Source: Desmodesmus armatus (taxonomy: Eukaryota; Chlorophyta; Chlorophyceae; Sphaeropleales; Scenedesmaceae). Taken from it: DNA of 64,000 nucleotides. Shown here piece by piece: positions 32,881 to 43,957 of this stretch. The notes under the pieces are model-generated. The model had not been told where the DNA came from, ran no database searches, and was given only the letters and a program-made list of their open reading frames with translations. The stretch lies in contig VIIQ02000057.1 of the NCBI GenBank assembly GCA_007449985.2, positions 1 through 64,000 of the forward strand, read 5' to 3'. Every line of letters begins with the position of its first letter. The first letter of the stretch is position 1. Made by a program: the position numbers and the translations under genes.

Positions 32881-35438
32881 TATACGTATGACTCAGTACT
32901 ACTTCAACGAGGTGTTCAGTGGTCAGTGTGTCACGCCTGAGCAGCAACAGCACATGGAGCAGCTGATAGCCCAGTCAGAGACACTTCTTGTGCCCCCAGC
33001 TACGGCTGATGGCAACAGCCCTGATGCTGACAGCAGCGGTGACGGCAGCAGCAGTACTGGCAGCAGGAGCGGCAACAGCAGCAGTAGCGGCAGCAGTTGT
33101 GGTCCCCCATCCCTCAAGGAGGTTGTGGATGCCATAGCTGCCCTGCAGGATGCAGCAGCTGCAGGAGCTGACAATATTGTTGCCCCACTGCTGAAGGCAG
33201 GCGTGGTCATGGCTGAGTGGTTGCACCGTGTGATTGTGGCTGTTTGGGTGTCCGGCAAGGCTCCCCTTGATTGGAAGCGTGCCCTGATAGTGCCATTGTT
33301 CAAGGGCAAAAGCAGTGCCAGGGAACCAACCAACCACCGGCCCATTACTATTGAGCTTGTTGAGCATTCCTGGCAAGGTGTATGCCTTGGTACTGCTGCA
33401 TCGTGTCAGCGACCAGGTCGATAGCCAGCTGTTGGAGAGCCAGTGTGCTTTTCGGAGCAATAGGGGTTTGTCGGATGCCACCTTCACCCTGCAGTTCATC
33501 ATGTATAAGTGCCACAGGTACAAGCAGCCGCTGTACCTAGCCTTTGTTGACCTGCGCAAGGCCTATGATTCCATCCCCCGTGATGCGCTTTGGCGTGTGC
33601 TCAGATGATCTGCTTATGGTGTTGAGCTTAAGGTGGTCGAGCTGCTAGCTGACCTGCACACAGGCACACAGGCTGCGGTCAAGCTGGCCGGCGAGCATGG
33701 CGATTGGTTTGACATCGGCCGTGGTGTGCGTCAGGGTTGTGTGATTGCTCCTCTGTTGTTCAACATCTTCTTTGACTGTGTTGTCAGGCTGTCGCTGGCA
33801 GAGATGCCTGAGGGTTGTGGTGTGCGGCTAGCCTTCAGGGCTGAGGGAGAGGTGCTGCCTTGGCATGCCAGGGCTGGTGGGCCCAGCACCATGTTGACTA
33901 TAGCTGTTCTCATGTATGCGGATGACCTAGTGCTTATGAGCTGTGACAGGTCTGAGCTGGAGCTGATGCTCAAGGTGTTCGACTCTGTCTGCAGCAGAAT
34001 GGGCATGTGTGTCAATGCGGCCAAGACCGAGCTCATGGCTGTTTGTCATGATGGTCAACCTCTAGAGAGTGTGCAGTTGTCAGGTGGTGAGGCGCGTTAT
34101 GTGCCCTCTTTCAAGTATCTGGGTGGGGGGGGGGGTCGATACCTCTGCAAGCTGGGAGGCTGAGATCACTGCCAGCATCAGCAAGACCAGGGGTCGTTTT
34201 GCAGAGATGCAGCGTGTATGGGGCGCCCGCAGCATGGGCGTTAAGCTCAAGATGCAGTGCTTCCGTGCGTATGTGCTGCCTGTGCTACTGTTTGGCAGTG
34301 AGACCTGGGCTCTTACTCAGAAGCAGGCTGACCGGTTGGACGTGGTGCACTCTGATTGCCTCCGGCATATTCTGAATGTGCGTCGCGCTGATCGGCACAG
34401 CAAGCAACATCTATGGTCTCAGTGTGACACAGTCAGCCTAGCCAGCCACCTCACAGCCCACAGGCTGCGGTGGCTGGGGCACGTCCTGCATATCGGCGAG
34501 GAGCGCTATCCTCGGCAGGCCCTCTTCTCTCTGATGCATGACGCCGGTGCAGCACCGCGGGGGGCACCGCCTATGAGCTGGGAAAATGTGTCACAAGGGA
34601 CCTGCAGGCCTTGGGGCAGCCGACGAACATGCACGACCTAACGGGTGCATGTGCGTTGCGCGGTTCCTGGCGGAGCATGCTTGGTGTGAGTGCAAACTGA
34701 TGCAGGTATGCAGCAACGCGGCATGCCTGTGCAAGTTAAACGTTGCTGCACAATCAAGAGCACTCAGCGACACCGACACCAGCAGCAGCAGCAACAAGCA
34801 CACTCGGAAGACAACGATAGCAGGACAGTCTGTATACAGGCCCCCTGAGGGGGGGGGGGTCCAAGGGGGGGGGGTGCAGCCACCCCCTGGGCAGTTTGAC
34901 GTCGTTGCACCAGCAAGAACACTCAGCGACACCGACACCAGCAGCAGCAGCAACAAGCACACTCGGAAGACAGCGATAGCAGGACAGTCTGTATACAGGC
35001 CCCCTGAGGGGGGGGGGGGGGTCCAGGGGGGTGGGGGGGGGGGGCAGCCACCCCCTGGGCAGTTTGACGTCGTTGCACCAGCAAGAACACTCAGCGACAT
35101 CGACACCAGCAGCAGCAGCAACAAGCACACTCGGAAGACAGCGATAGCAGGACAGTCTGTATGCAGGGGGGGGGGGGGCGCAGCCACCCCCCTTGGGCAG
35201 TTAAACATTGCTGCACCAGCAAGCACACTCAGCGGGGACCAAAGCTCAATATGTATAGTATATGTACAACATGCTACCTATGTTAGCTTTTTCTTGTGCT
35301 GTTGGCTTTGAGGGCCGTAACTGGTCCAGACTTTCTAGTGTGCTAGGTCACTTGTCGCCTGGTGGTGTATTGCTTGTCTTGCACCAAGGTCGATTTGCTG
35401 CTACGAACCTGACCGGAAACACGTGTATTGATAAATAA
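32881..35438 (+). mobile_element. RTE-like LINE, 5'-truncated and frameshifted
   Basis: The reverse transcriptase is spread over frames at 32888-33340, 33340-33605, 33633-34135 and 34130-34600. Visible blocks are: linker region with DWKRALIVPLFKGKSSA, ECQCAFRSNRG-like ESQCAFRSNRGLSDATF, FVDLRKAYDSIPRDALW, RGVRQGCVIAPLLFNIFFD, the catalytic LMYADDLVLMS (YADD), GSETWALTQKQADRLDVVHS and RLRWLGHVLHIGEERYP. The last two are typical of RTE-type elements. Frame breaks fall near 33340, at an in-frame TGA at 33606, in a G run at about 34125, and in an A4 run at 34582 where a paralogue at 49447 has A5. No endonuclease domain is present, so the 5' end is lost. The 3' end CACGTGT-ATTGATAAATAA corresponds to a (ATG)n tail in other copies. 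Confidence 0.85.
34741..35230. repeat. Tandem repeats in the LINE 3' region
   Basis: Repeat starts lie at about 34741, 34903, 35072 and 35204 (spacings 162, 169 and 132). Each unit holds ACTCAGCGACACCGACACC, a CAGCAGCAGCAACAAGCAC stretch, and (except the last, partial unit) a long G run. They are inserted between the coding end and the conserved 3' tail, and are absent from the paralogous copy at 49.4-49.9 kb. Confidence 0.85.
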
Positions 35439-35552
35439 CGAAGCCCCTACGGACAGTTTAAAGGTTTCTGGGGGGGGGGGCGCAGGGGGGATTATATGGA
35501 TTACAGGGATTAGGATTTAGACTTATTTGGCTCTGCGAAGTTCTGGAGTGCT

Positions 35553-35955
35553 TTGAATGCTGGAGGGCGGGAGTGGGCTGGAGGGGTTGGAGGGGTTGGA
35601 ATGGGCGGAGTGCCTGGAGGGTGGGAAGGGGGCTGGAGGGGTTGGAGTGGGCGGAATGCCTGGAGGGTGGGAGGGGGGCTGGAGGGGTTGGAGGGGTTGG
35701 GATGGGCGGAGTGCCTGGAGGGTGGGAAGGGGGCTGGAGGGGTTGGAGTAGGCGGAATGCCTGGAGGGTGGGAGGGGGGCTGGAAGGGTTGGAGTGGACG
35801 GAATGCCTGGAGGGTGGGAGGGGGCTGGAGGGGTTGGAGGGGTTGGAGTGGGCGGAATGCCTGGAGGGTGGGAGGGGGCTGGACGGGTTGGAGGGGTTGG
35901 AATTAGGATGGAATTACTGGGGTGTGCCCCAGTGGGAGGGGGGCTGGAGGGTTGG
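35553..35955. repeat. G-rich minisatellite
   Basis: Repeats of GGAATGCCTGGAGGGTGGGA alternate with GGGGCTGGAGGGGTTGGAG, in units of about 45-70 bp, roughly six to seven times. Both strands are open in several frames purely because of composition (Gly/Trp on plus, Pro/Ser/His on minus), so no gene is called. Confidence 0.9.
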
Positions 35956-35989
35956 AATGTCATCATATTCTATAGCGCTATAGGTTTTC

Positions 35990-36357
35990 CAGACACACCC
36001 ATTGGCATAATCTCTTGGCCATCTTTGCCCCAGTGCTGCCCCAGGTATCACTATGCCGGAGGGGGGTATGATCGGCCAATGAAGATCAAGGCCTGACCAG
36101 GGCGACGGCCAAGGGTGCCCGATCTGTCGCCTGCCACCCTTGGCCGCGGTCACGCCTGACCGCTGACCACCCTTGGCCGCGATCGGTCAAGAGTGACCGA
36201 TCACGCATGACCGCTTTGTAGTAAAGATCACAGAGGCTGAAGCTGCCGTGTCTGTCAACGGAAACAAGTGGGTAGTGATGCATATGCATGTGCAGCTGAA
36301 GCTAGACGAGTCACGCATGACCGCTTGGGGCCGGCCAAGGGTGCCCAATCTGTCGCC
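35990..36357. other. Degenerate repeat sequence (GATCGGTCA-rich)
   Basis: 36016-36047 is a 32-bp fragment of family E (also at about 20268). The rest repeats GGCCAAGGGTGCCC and TCACGCATGACCGC words and surrounds the MITE at 36358. It looks like an older, unnamed element. Confidence 0.5.
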
Positions 36358-36748
36358 CAGGGGTGTGCCGTTACAGTTTCACACTTTACATTACACGTAT
36401 CACAGTGTAATTACAGTGTAATTTACAAGGCCCTGAACAGTGTGTAAGCAGTGTAAGGCAGTTGCACAGCAGTGTTGCAGTGCCTGACGCAGGTTTTGAG
36501 CATGTAGAGTGGTGATAAGCATGCGGAACATGATGTTGACGTACATGATGCATCATGCATGGCATGCAGCCCTACTGCAGGAGGTCTGGGCACCCGGGCC
36601 AGGGGTGATCAGTGGCCTGCCAGGTGCCGCCCTGTGCCAGCCTGTGGCGTCAGTCTTACAGTGTAATCTTACCGTAATCTTACAGAAAGTGTAATTACAT
36701 GTAATTACATTACACCGACCCCGATTACACTGTAACGGCACACCCCTG
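36358..36748. mobile_element. hAT-type MITE (CAGGGGTGTGCCG family), copy 2 with perfect TSD
   Basis: 391 bp between CAGGGGTGTGCCGTTACAG and its complement, flanked by an exact 8-bp duplication CTGTCGCC (36350-36357 and 36749-36756). This copy fixes the element ends and the hAT assignment for the family. Confidence 0.93.
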
Positions 36749-36756
36749 CTGTCGCC

Positions 36757-37500
36757 TGCTATGCCTAAACGATCGGTCACGTGTGGTCGGTCGGGCTGGC
36801 CGAGCGTTGCTGCGCAGGCATGGCCGTGGACGAGCAGTCAGGGTTGATCGGACAGGTGCACTTCCTGGCTATCCTTGAGTTCTTTACTATAGCCGATCAC
36901 ACCCCCAAAGGTGACTTTTATCGAACTACGGTCACGTTCAAAACAGCAACCCACGGCCTAGTGGGCTTGAAAAGTCTCGAGCATAACCGACTGCAGAAGT
37001 AGTTGAGCTTGAACGAGCGCAAGGCGCAACAGCGAGCCGAGGACATGATTCAAAGTCCGGTAGATGACAGGCGGACGCCAAGCTCTCGAAACCAACTCGA
37101 AACCAACTCTCAACAACTGTCTGTCAGACAGGCTGTCACAGTTTCACACAAAGTTTGACTGAAGGAGAGCTGTCTCGCCAGATGCTTCACATATTTCTCT
37201 GCTTGGTTGCGCATGATCCCAACTGCTACGACACCAACTTTCCAGGGCCTTGCAAGGCCGTGGAGGGCCATCAGCAGCAGCAAGCCCAGCAGCAGCACCC
37301 CAGCAACAGCAACTGTTTAGCACCTTGGCAGCAGAAGCCCTGCAATCAAAAAGCCTCACCCGGATAACTACTAGTAGCCGCCCGTGACAACCCAATCTGC
37401 ACAGTCCAGGGTACACCCTCTACACCCTGATGAAGATCTGCATCAAAAACAGTAGGACGGAATCGATGCTGTACTGACGCCACCCGGGCGTTAGACGGTC
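36757..37500. other. Unrecognised sequence
   Basis: Continuation of the GATCGGTCA-rich element to about 36800, then sequence with no recognised gene. Confidence 0.35.
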
Positions 37501-37501
37501 T

Positions 37502-37756
37502 ATGTCCAGAGCCTGTGAAGACTGGTCCTTTGCAGCATCTTTGAGAGCTGACGCCTCAAACATGTCTGTTCTGCTTTCAACAAGGCGTTATATGTTTGTG
37601 TTCAACAAGACGTACTACTTCAACGTAACGATGCAGGCCCTGCATGCGTGGCATCAACAATCACTTCAATGTGACACCTGCAGGTGTCCCCTTGAAGTTC
37701 AAAATCCTACCAGGGTCCTCAAGTTTCGTGTGTGTGTCTACATAGCGTACGGTTGA
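37502..37756 (+). CDS. Hypothetical open frame
   Basis: 84 codons with coding-like text (RACEDWSFAASLRADASN, then RRYMFVFNKTYYFNVTMQAL). It opens just after GTC TAT and ends TGA. Domain unknown; no clear splice sites. Confidence 0.25.
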   Translation: MSRACEDWSFAASLRADASNMSVLLSTRRYMFVFNKTYYFNVTMQALHAWHQQSLQCDTCRCPLEVQNPTRVLKFRVCVYIAYG

Positions 37757-38410
37757 GACCTCCTACACATACATGTCTCCAACATGCACCTCTCCATGTG
37801 TTGCCCCCCCCCCCTCCCGCGCATAGACAAACACACACTCGCACACACCACAGAACCCCCCCTATATTCAACTCGAGCTCGGCCTTTGTTACCATCCACA
37901 GTGGGATTCTACTGCCCGTCCCCGTGCTGCCTCCAATTGAAATGCCAATGCATCGGGTGCAGTCCAATAATAATATGCTGTAAAGGCATCCCAGAAGTAG
38001 GCTGCACCTGCTGGGATCTGGACAGCATTAGCAGCCACGCATAATGAGTCATCAGTAGTACTGTTGTACGGGTTTCTCAACGATGCGATGGCTCATGGAA
38101 ATGCGTGGGCGACCATCTACCATGAACAGCATCGCTCTCGGACGCAGATCGTGTGGAGGGGCCATACGTAAATTGCTATAACTCGTCTGACGAGTTGTAT
38201 GACATACAAGCACTTTCGCCACGATTTAGGCACAGTTCCTTATGGCCATATGTTTCTACTTTGCGTGTACGTGCGGGGTTGTGAAAACAACCCACTGTCA
38301 GGCTTAATCTGTCCCTGTTGCTGATTGCAGGGCAAGGCACGGTGCCTTAGACACCATGGCAATCATACAATGACGTTGTTCATGTGCGCAGCAGATCACA
38401 CTGACTGTTC
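37757..38410. other. Unrecognised sequence
   Basis: A minus-strand frame at 38080-37889 contains aromatic-rich text (AAYFWDAFTAYYYWTAPDAL) that could be a short exon, but I cannot place it in a family. A C run lies at about 37806. Confidence 0.3.
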
Positions 38411-38436
38411 CTAGCCCCTGTCAGACCTCCCCATAC

Positions 38437-38575
38437 TGCATGCTATGTATTGTCTGTGCATGCCCGCAGGGACCACTAGCATTATTGCTGGGTGCCGCAT
38501 TGGGTGCTTTTTACCACTGGCACGCACCTGTTGCTGTGTCCATAACACTGGTGCATGGATCGTCCCACCATTTCG
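38437..38575 (-). repeat. Conserved block shared with 61985-62125
   Basis: About 75-80% identical, same orientation, to 61985-62125. Both copies keep an open minus-strand frame with shared peptide text (HPMRHPAI and LVV...GMHRQ versus GGLHRQ). This suggests that a coding fragment, perhaps of a transposon, is duplicated. Confidence 0.6.
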
Positions 38576-39068
38576 GCAATCAGACAGAGGCTCAGTAACT
38601 TGAGGCCTGATGGTCATGTACCACTATATTGCGTCATACACAGTACTGGTTTGTATGCTCATTTTTGGCCAACCTCTTGCCGGTCCAGCCTCCCCCTTCA
38701 ACACAGACGGCAAAAACAGAATCCTTGCCCAAAAAGCTACCGATTGACAGTCGTTTGGCAGCGACACCTCCGCATGTGCGACCTTGCTGCTTTTGCCTGG
38801 GGCGAAGCACACAGGCCGTCCACTGGGCCGCCAGCTGCCTAAACGCCTCCTTCAGGGTTGAGAGTAACGTCTCAAACAGTTATTTATCGCTCTCTCTCGC
38901 CTCAGAGGCGAGACTCGCCTGACAAACGGATGACTGGACTCTTAGGTCATTGTGTCATACCTCGGAAGTCAACTGCTAAACGCCTGCAGTGTGCAAGTTG
39001 GTTGCTTTGCTGGTTTGGGCCATACCACCTGCTATGGCAGGCCTGCACGCTGAAGTCGTGCTTGTTTA

Positions 39069-39328
39069 GGGTAGCGTTTTTTTTGAAACCGGTACACCGT
39101 GTTTCTTTGAGGGGGTGAGCAAGGAGCGGAATCAGTCTGGAGGCAGCTGAGGGGGGGGGGGGGGTAGCACCTGAGATCTGACCAGTCTGCAGGCAAAACG
39201 TGCTGAAAGGGGGGGAGCAAGGAGCACTTGAAGTGAAAACCAGTGCCCCACGGGGGGGGGGGGGGGGGGGGCAACTCCACCCGTGACCCAAGGAAACAGG
39301 GTGTACCGGTTTCAAAAAAACGCTACCC
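39069..39328. mobile_element. GGGTAG MITE, copy b
   Basis: 260 bp. Left end GGGTAGCGTTTTTTTTGAAA, right end ACGCTACCC; 3-bp duplication TTA (39066-39068, 39329-39331). Two long G runs in the interior. Confidence 0.88.
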
Positions 39329-39534
39329 TTAGGCTTGGGGTCCACCGCAAGCCTAAGACCCGGGGGGGGGGGGTGACGCCAAGTCTAAACGGGATAGGGC
39401 AGGAGGGTTGAGTTGTGAAAACAGCCTACAACGGAAGGGGGGGGAGGGGTCCAGCAGCTCGCCAGCAAGGGAGACAGCAGTACCAATGATCAGCCTAACA
39501 CGGAGAGGGGGGGTTGGGGCAGGGATTAGTTGAA

Positions 39535-40085
39535 AGTGACACACATCCCCCCCCCCCCCCGGGCGGGGTCTCAGTTTTGTGGTGGACCCCTTCCATGCTG
39601 CCCTTCTGAAACCCCTCACAGACTGTTGGTTGCCATGCCATGTTGAAAGTGGGGGTTTTGGGTCTGGGTAGGCGCATGCAGGCCAGGGGCGTGCCGTTAC
39701 AGTTACAAACTTTACATTACACGTAGTTACAGTGTGCTTACAGTGTATTTACAAGGCCCTCAACGGTGTGTAAGCAGTGTAAGGCAGTTGCACAGCAGTG
39801 TTACAGTGCCTGACGCAGGTTTTGAGCATGCAGAGTGGTAAAAAACATGTGTAACATAATGAGGTATATGGATGCATCATGCATGGCATGCAAACCTACT
39901 GCAGAAGGGCACCTAGGTGAGGGGTGATCAGTGGCCTGCCAGATGCCGTCCTGTGCCAGCCTGTGGCGTCAGTCTTACAGTGTAATCTTACCGTAATCTA
40001 CAGTATTACTTTACACCGACCCCGATTACGCTGTAACGGCACACCCCTGATGCTGCTTCAGTGATGCAGGCTGCCCATAAATATT
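39535..40085. repeat. Inverted segmental duplication of 30155-30716
   Basis: The reverse complement of this stretch aligns with 30155-30716, including the embedded hAT MITE and its flanks on both sides. Arms are about 550-560 bp. Confidence 0.8.
39684..40049. mobile_element. hAT-type MITE (CAGGGGTGTGCCG family), copy 3
   Basis: 366 bp, starting CAGGGGCGTGCCGTTACAG and ending CGGCACACCCCTG. Its flanks are inverted equivalents of those of copy 1, so it moved with its surroundings and not by its own transposition. Confidence 0.85.
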
Positions 40086-40783
40086 TGTTTGCACCAGCAT
40101 TTACCGCGGACGCTGCAGAGCCCCTGATGTGGCATGCCGCATGAGTCATTGGACATTCTTCTCTTCGTAGCCCAGTCTGTCAGGTCAGGTACTACAGGTA
40201 TTACGCAGTGTAAACTATCCCATTTTACGACCGCACGACAGAAAGGAAAGTCAGTGTAAACCAAGCGTGATATCATATTAATTATTCATTCAATGAATGT
40301 ATCAATGTCAAAACTGTTGTTATAAACTTCCCTGTATTTGTATGGCTGGAGAGTTACACCCCATTGTTACAGTGTGTGTAACACACTTGCATCCCCTCTT
40401 TTCCCCCTCCTCCGGAACAGAGACACGCAGAGACACGGGTCCACTTGTGCGTGTAAAAACTGGTCATCAAGGTTGGGGCGCAAGCATTGCATTTCGACAC
40501 AGGTGTCCAACAGGCAGCTGTTCCACAATTTCAATCCGAGGTCACTCTGTCACTTCTGTGACTGAGGTTGGGGTGCATCAGGAAGCACTTGCACACTCCA
40601 ACATCTTGAAATAGGCATCTTCGGTCACGAGAAGGAAGAACCCCCTCACCAGCTTAGCCACAGTGTTGCACACATGGCATAGTGCATGTTGCCAACACTG
40701 ACACAACTCTGGCTTACTGAACGAACGTTCAATGGCAGACCCTGCCATTGAACACGCTGTGACAACCAGGCAGATGAAACACG

Positions 40784-42133
40784 TCATGGCCTGCATACAG
40801 CACCACACTTCGGTATGCTGTTCTCACAGCTTTTGTGAGGCCACCCAAATCTGTCCGCCACGATACATGTCGCTGTCTGCACCTGATTTTGCCGCACACA
40901 CCTGTGGGTTGACACCACCATGCCAGCATCCAGGCGTGATTGCGTGCCTACTGGTGAATCATGCAACACAGATGCTTCAGGCAAAAACAAACTACTGTGC
41001 ACTTTTGTAACATTTGCTGGCACAGCACACTTTCCCAGTGTCATGTCATTCAAGTAGGTGTCAGATTCACACTGAGAAGAAAACAGTACAGAAGACAGCT
41101 GCTGTACTGCAGGCCTGCTGAGCAGCATTCCAGCTCCGCCTGATGGCCATGAAAATCCTGGACTAGTCCACATGTGTCCAATCAGAAGTGGAAGCGATGG
41201 TGGAAACCGCGCAAGGTAAGTGACCAGCAATGGCACATTTACAAACGTGTCATCATCAACAAAAAATACCCACTTGTATCGCTGCAGGAAAGGCTGTGTG
41301 CCGATCCAGTGCAATGCTTTTAGCTGCCTTAGGTTGGCCTGTTCATAGCTTGGGGCTTGTGGGAACTTTCGCCTGACATAGTCATCCACACTCAACGGCG
41401 GAAGGGTCGTTATATTGATTCCAGGCAGCTGCTGGCCAGCTAACAGCACCACATTGGTCTTGGGCACCCAACTCAACCAGCCATCCAGCATCCATTCTAT
41501 CCTCTCTTGTTTGTCCTTTGAGCTCATGACAACAAACATGATATCTTCCAGCCAATTAAGTTCCATTTTGCTGCATGACATTGCTTGAAGTTTGTGCACA
41601 AGCACATCATCGAAGGTGTAAGTGAATCCTGGTGATGTGCCAAGGGAATGAAGCCAAGCACGAATGTCTTGGGGCACATCACAACTCTGAGGCGCTGTAT
41701 GCATAACATGCATTGAGAAGGATGAACCTATGGCAACAGAACAGCAAGGGTTTTTAGCATCCCTATTCGCGTATAGTGTAGAATGGGAATGTGCATATGA
41801 GGTGGTGATTGAGTTCTGGGACCCAACAATCGGAATGCAGACCCAGATGCGGCAGACCCAGATGCAGGGCCAGAATTCGTTCCGACACTTCTCAAGGTCC
41901 AGATGCTGGCGTGAGGCAGCAAACCAGTACGAAACGGGGGCTGCAATGGTGTTGTAAGCGGAGGTCTGCTGTGCTGGGCCTGGGAATCGATGTTGACCAT
42001 GTAAGCGTCAGCTTGACTGGAACTTACCACGCACCGATCCAGCTGGTCGCAACCGTATTATGTAAACGGCGACGGCGACGAACAGACATACAGCAACCAC
42101 GCGGCAGCGACCAAAGCCACGCTCGTATGCCAT
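40784..42133 (-). CDS. Fringe-like beta-1,3-glycosyltransferase (GT31), two exons
   Basis: A type II Golgi glycosyltransferase. Exon 1 (42133-42028) encodes MAYERGFGRCRV followed by a hydrophobic signal anchor VVAVCLFVAVAVYII, and ends CGTG|GTAAGT, a strong donor. The 300-nt intron (42027-41728) ends TTGCCATAG. Exon 2 (41727-40784) continues in phase (G|GT) and contains the Fringe/GT31 core. Counting from its first Met (41713), KWVFFVDDDTFVNVP has the catalytic DDD at 143-145, WPSGGAGMLLSR at 179-190, and DMTLGKC follows the ESD acid pair. The expected reaction is transfer of galactose or GlcNAc from a UDP-sugar to O-linked glycans; the exact donor and acceptor cannot be read from sequence. 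The stop is at 40784; an additional 3' exon is possible. An upstream in-frame ATG at 42193 is an alternative start. The frame is intact, unlike the neighbouring glycosylation genes. Confidence 0.88.
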
Positions 42134-42435
42134 CGTTGGAAGCGTACAGCACAAACTTGAAGATGCTTGCGACAACACTTCAACCTCATCCATTCACAAT
42201 CTGGGTTTGCTAAGCAAGTCCTGCCGCACCCAAGGGGAGGGTTGATGTGAAAGTAACGCAGGGTTTTGGGTGTAGTGCTTTACTGTACAGCACCGCTACC
42301 CTTGGGGAAGGGAACGTTCGTCACTGCCACAGGGGAAGGTGACATTGCTCAAGTTACAAACCTGTGAGGCGTCTGGAAAAGTGTTTGGAGAAGGGCCCAT
42401 TGGGTCTGGCTAAGGGCCCTCTTGGTGGGCCGAGG
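42134..42435. promoter_or_regulatory. Upstream region of the GT31 gene
   Basis: Non-coding 5' flank. No TATA box or defined element can be supported. It is bounded downstream by a long G run at about 42434, where repeat sequence begins. Confidence 0.25.
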
Positions 42436-43640
42436 GGGGGGGGGGGGGGGTGCCAGGAAATGTGGCTGCCAAGGGGGGGGGGGGGGGGGGGGGGGGGGGG
42501 CTTTTACTTCAGACGACAACGGATTGTTTTTGTCCCCTAACTTTCGGTCCCCTGACTTTTTACGGAGTGTGCCAGAGGGGGGGGGGGGGGGAGTCTATCA
42601 GCTGGACAGCACCATCCTACACTTTGGCCTGCCAACTTCAGGATATGTTATATATACTAACAGCTTTCATTTGACTCAATTAGAAGGAAATGTGAGGGGG
42701 TTTAGGGAGGGGGAGGGTGGTCTTGGGCCAGTTGAACTTTCTTCACAGGGTTCAGTAACTTTTCTGTTTGCAGCCCGTTTGACCTCGTAAGCTGCTCAAT
42801 TTGACGCTTAAATCACATACTAGCGATTGCAAGCCTTTCTGTAGCCTCACAATACATATTAGGCAACCTCCAGGCTGACAAAGGCAGCAGCACAGCGGTG
42901 GTTGACTGGCGGTTGAGGGCAGTGGCCCCATATGTTGGTTGGGCTTGATGTAAAGCATTGCAGAGTCATGTCAATGTATTGTGGCAACATAAGGATGTCT
43001 TTGCAATGCTGTTGAGCACTCTGGGGTCGATCTCAGGATGCAAAGCACCATTGATCGATCTTGAGATCACTGTTCCGAAAGCAGGCCTCAGGGAGCTTGG
43101 AGCACGGTTCTGAGGGTGTAGAAACTATGTTACATATGTAAACATGCATGTCAACCATCGTGGGGCCCTGAAACGCAGCTTTACGCGGTAAGGGGGGGGG
43201 GTGGGGGTGGGGGGGGGGGGTCTGGGGCCGTTTGAACTTTCTCGGGATGGTGACCCAACTTTATTTTCTGCCCCCCCCCCCCCCCCCTGAGTGTGCAGGA
43301 AAGTTTTTTGGAGGTGTGCAAATGGAACAGTGCAAGTTGTGTTGCTGCTTTCTACATGGCACACTGTTGGACAAGACACCCAGAGGTCTATCCTGGCTGT
43401 CAATTACTGGAAGCGTTCTCCGAAGAGGCTGTCCCCCCGCCTGCTAAACCCGACGTCAGGCCATAAGGAATGACGTTGCACTGCAATTGTTTGCCTTGGC
43501 CTTGTACATCATGCTCATTCATGAAGCTGCACAGCTGCCAGCGGCATGCCGATCAATTGTAGTTTATCGATGTGGTCGGCAGAAGCCTGGGGTGCACCCC
43601 ACATGCCGAAAAAGCCCGGGCAGCCAAATCGACATTGTTG
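42436..43640. repeat. Family X paralogous segment, copy 1 (interrupted)
   Basis: Outside the insertion at 42573-43288, this segment matches 52235-53578. Shared landmarks in order are: TGCCAGGAAATGTGGCTGCC, CTTTTACTTCAGACGACAAC, CTTTCGGTCCCCTGACTTTT, GAAGCGTTCTCCGAAGAG, CTAAACCCGACGTCAGGCC and GATCAATTGTAGTTTATCGA. A shorter inverted piece lies at 18297-18362. Confidence 0.88.
42573..43288. mobile_element. hAT-like insertion with G/C-run ends
   Basis: The family X segment is broken here. GAGTGTGC occurs on both sides (42565-42572 and 43289-43296), whereas the paralogue at 52344-52351 has it once, so this is an 8-bp target duplication. The ends are CAGAGGGGGGGG and CCCCCCCT, with long G and C runs as quasi-inverted repeats. 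Inside, a short block around TTGAACTTTCT is repeated at 42731 and 43231. No transposase. Confidence 0.8.
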
Positions 43641-43774
43641 TCGATACGAGAGCATCGGTCAGTGTTTTGTTAGTGTGCGGAGCATTGGTGCAGGACAAAA
43701 TTTTGCTGTAAATTTGTATGTACAAAATGTCACCCTGTCCTTTTGCTGGAAGCCTCTCTTTGACTATGACCATG

Positions 43775-43957
43775 TCAGGGGCAGTCAGCAGCCAGCTGGC
43801 ACACCACACATTTTGCTGGTGCCAAATTGTGCTGTTCGGTCTGTGCAAAGTACGGCATTAATTCATTGAAAGACAGACACGCATTGTACATGGCTCTGCG
43901 ATGACGTGGGCGCTGGCAGAAAAGTGCACCGTTGCTGTCATCGTCCATCGAAGGCAT
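43775..43957 (-). CDS. Hypothetical exon fragment
   Basis: A 60-codon minus-strand frame with plausible coding text (MPSMDDDSNGALFCQRPRHR, then NACLSFNELMPYFAQ). Family unknown. Confidence 0.25.
   Translation of the reverse strand: MPSMDDDSNGALFCQRPRHRRAMYNACLSFNELMPYFAQTEQHNLAPAKCVVCQLAADCP

Noticed and set aside
24401..35438. One very long LINE joining the 877-codon ORF1 with the RT at 32.9-34.6 kb
   Set aside because: A separate minus-strand LINE and a plus-strand transporter gene lie between them, and the RT element has its own 5'-truncated structure.
35523..35966. Proline-rich and glycine/tryptophan-rich proteins
   Set aside because: Both are direct translations of the G-rich minisatellite in several frames.
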